Source: Phymorhynchus buccinoides (taxonomy: Eukaryota > Mollusca > Gastropoda > Neogastropoda > Raphitomidae). From it: DNA of 64,000 nt. Made by a program: the position numbers and the translations under genes. The DNA lies in NCBI GenBank assembly GCA_017654935.2, contig CM065711.1, forward strand, positions 27,614,555 to 27,678,554, in the 5' to 3' direction. Shown here in pieces: positions 63,745 to 64,000 of the stretch (its first letter is position 1; the number at the start of each line of letters is the position of its first letter). A model generated the notes under the pieces. The model ran no database searches. It was not told the origin of the DNA and worked only from the letters and a program-made list of their open reading frames with translations.

Positions 63745-64000
63745 CTTGACGGGGGAGGGGGGAAAAGGGCACAATATTAATGTGAACACGAATACAAAAC
63801 TTTTTAAATTTATGAGGGTAATGATGGCTGTATACCGAAAATTCTCTGCGTGTCTCGTTTGCACTGAGATGCGTGCGGCACTACGTAAGATTATCACTCT
63901 CGCCTGCCTTGAAGTCCTCTCTCTGCTCTCCCATCCAGAATTCCAGCCGTTCGCCCCCCCCCCCCCCCCCCAACCCCCCCAGCTTCATTGACTCTTAGGT
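63745..64000. other. Intron edge, nothing recognised
   Basis: AT-rich sequence, then a poly-C tract at 63954-63970. The upstream helicase exons (Walker A, motifs II-III) must lie beyond the right edge. Confidence 0.5.

Overview
The window is animal nuclear DNA: minus-strand coding exons of roughly 100-350 bp with GT/AG splice borders, separated by long introns full of minisatellites, microsatellites and DNA transposons. There is no bacterial gene organisation. Short dispersed elements (a GAGAGCAGCCCGAATTTCAC tail, GCGCTATATAAAT tails, tRNA-derived SINEs) resemble repeats I associate with marine invertebrates, particularly gastropod molluscs. That assignment is an inference at moderate-to-low confidence.

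All recognisable coding sequence lies on the minus strand and belongs to a TRANK1-like family (TPR and ankyrin repeat-containing protein 1, with a UvrD-type helicase core). From high to low coordinates, which is the direction of transcription: (A) 63.7-53.0 kb holds seven exons of the helicase core and the TPR-like part that follows it, nearly all carrying frameshifts that look like sequencing error. (B) 48.0-39.4 kb holds four exons (TPR2, linker, ANK1, ANK2). (C) 37.5-12.9 kb holds a full five-exon cassette (TPR1, TPR2, linker, ANK1, ANK2). (D) 9.5-3.3 kb holds four exons of a third cassette (TPR1, TPR2, linker, ANK1), with its ANK2 exon predicted just beyond the left edge. Exon order and intron phases (1 | 0 | 1 | 0 | 1 | 1) are the same in every cassette. 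A cassette enters and leaves in phase 1, so cassettes could be spliced in frame to one another. The product(s) would carry repeated N-terminal-type TPR/ankyrin scaffolds. The helicase-type exons lie upstream of these, the reverse of the usual TRANK1 order, which points to a paralogue boundary or a misjoin between 48 and 53 kb.

The most unusual property is that most of these exons are flanked by tandem arrays built from their own splice junctions. Arrays downstream of an exon repeat the exon 3' end plus the 5' splice site. Arrays upstream repeat the 3' splice site plus the exon 5' end. At least twenty such arrays or single copies are present, from one copy to about 27.

The remaining introns hold two large homogeneous satellites (36-bp unit, about 7.3 kb; 50-bp unit, about 3.0 kb), a TTAA-flanked MITE superfamily, hAT-like elements with 5-6-bp target duplications and ZNF862/KIAA1586-type transposase remnants, fold-back elements (one with telomere-like repeats), SINEs, a 500-base assembly gap (54253-54752) and microsatellites. 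Sequence right of about 50.7 kb is noisier than sequence to the left.
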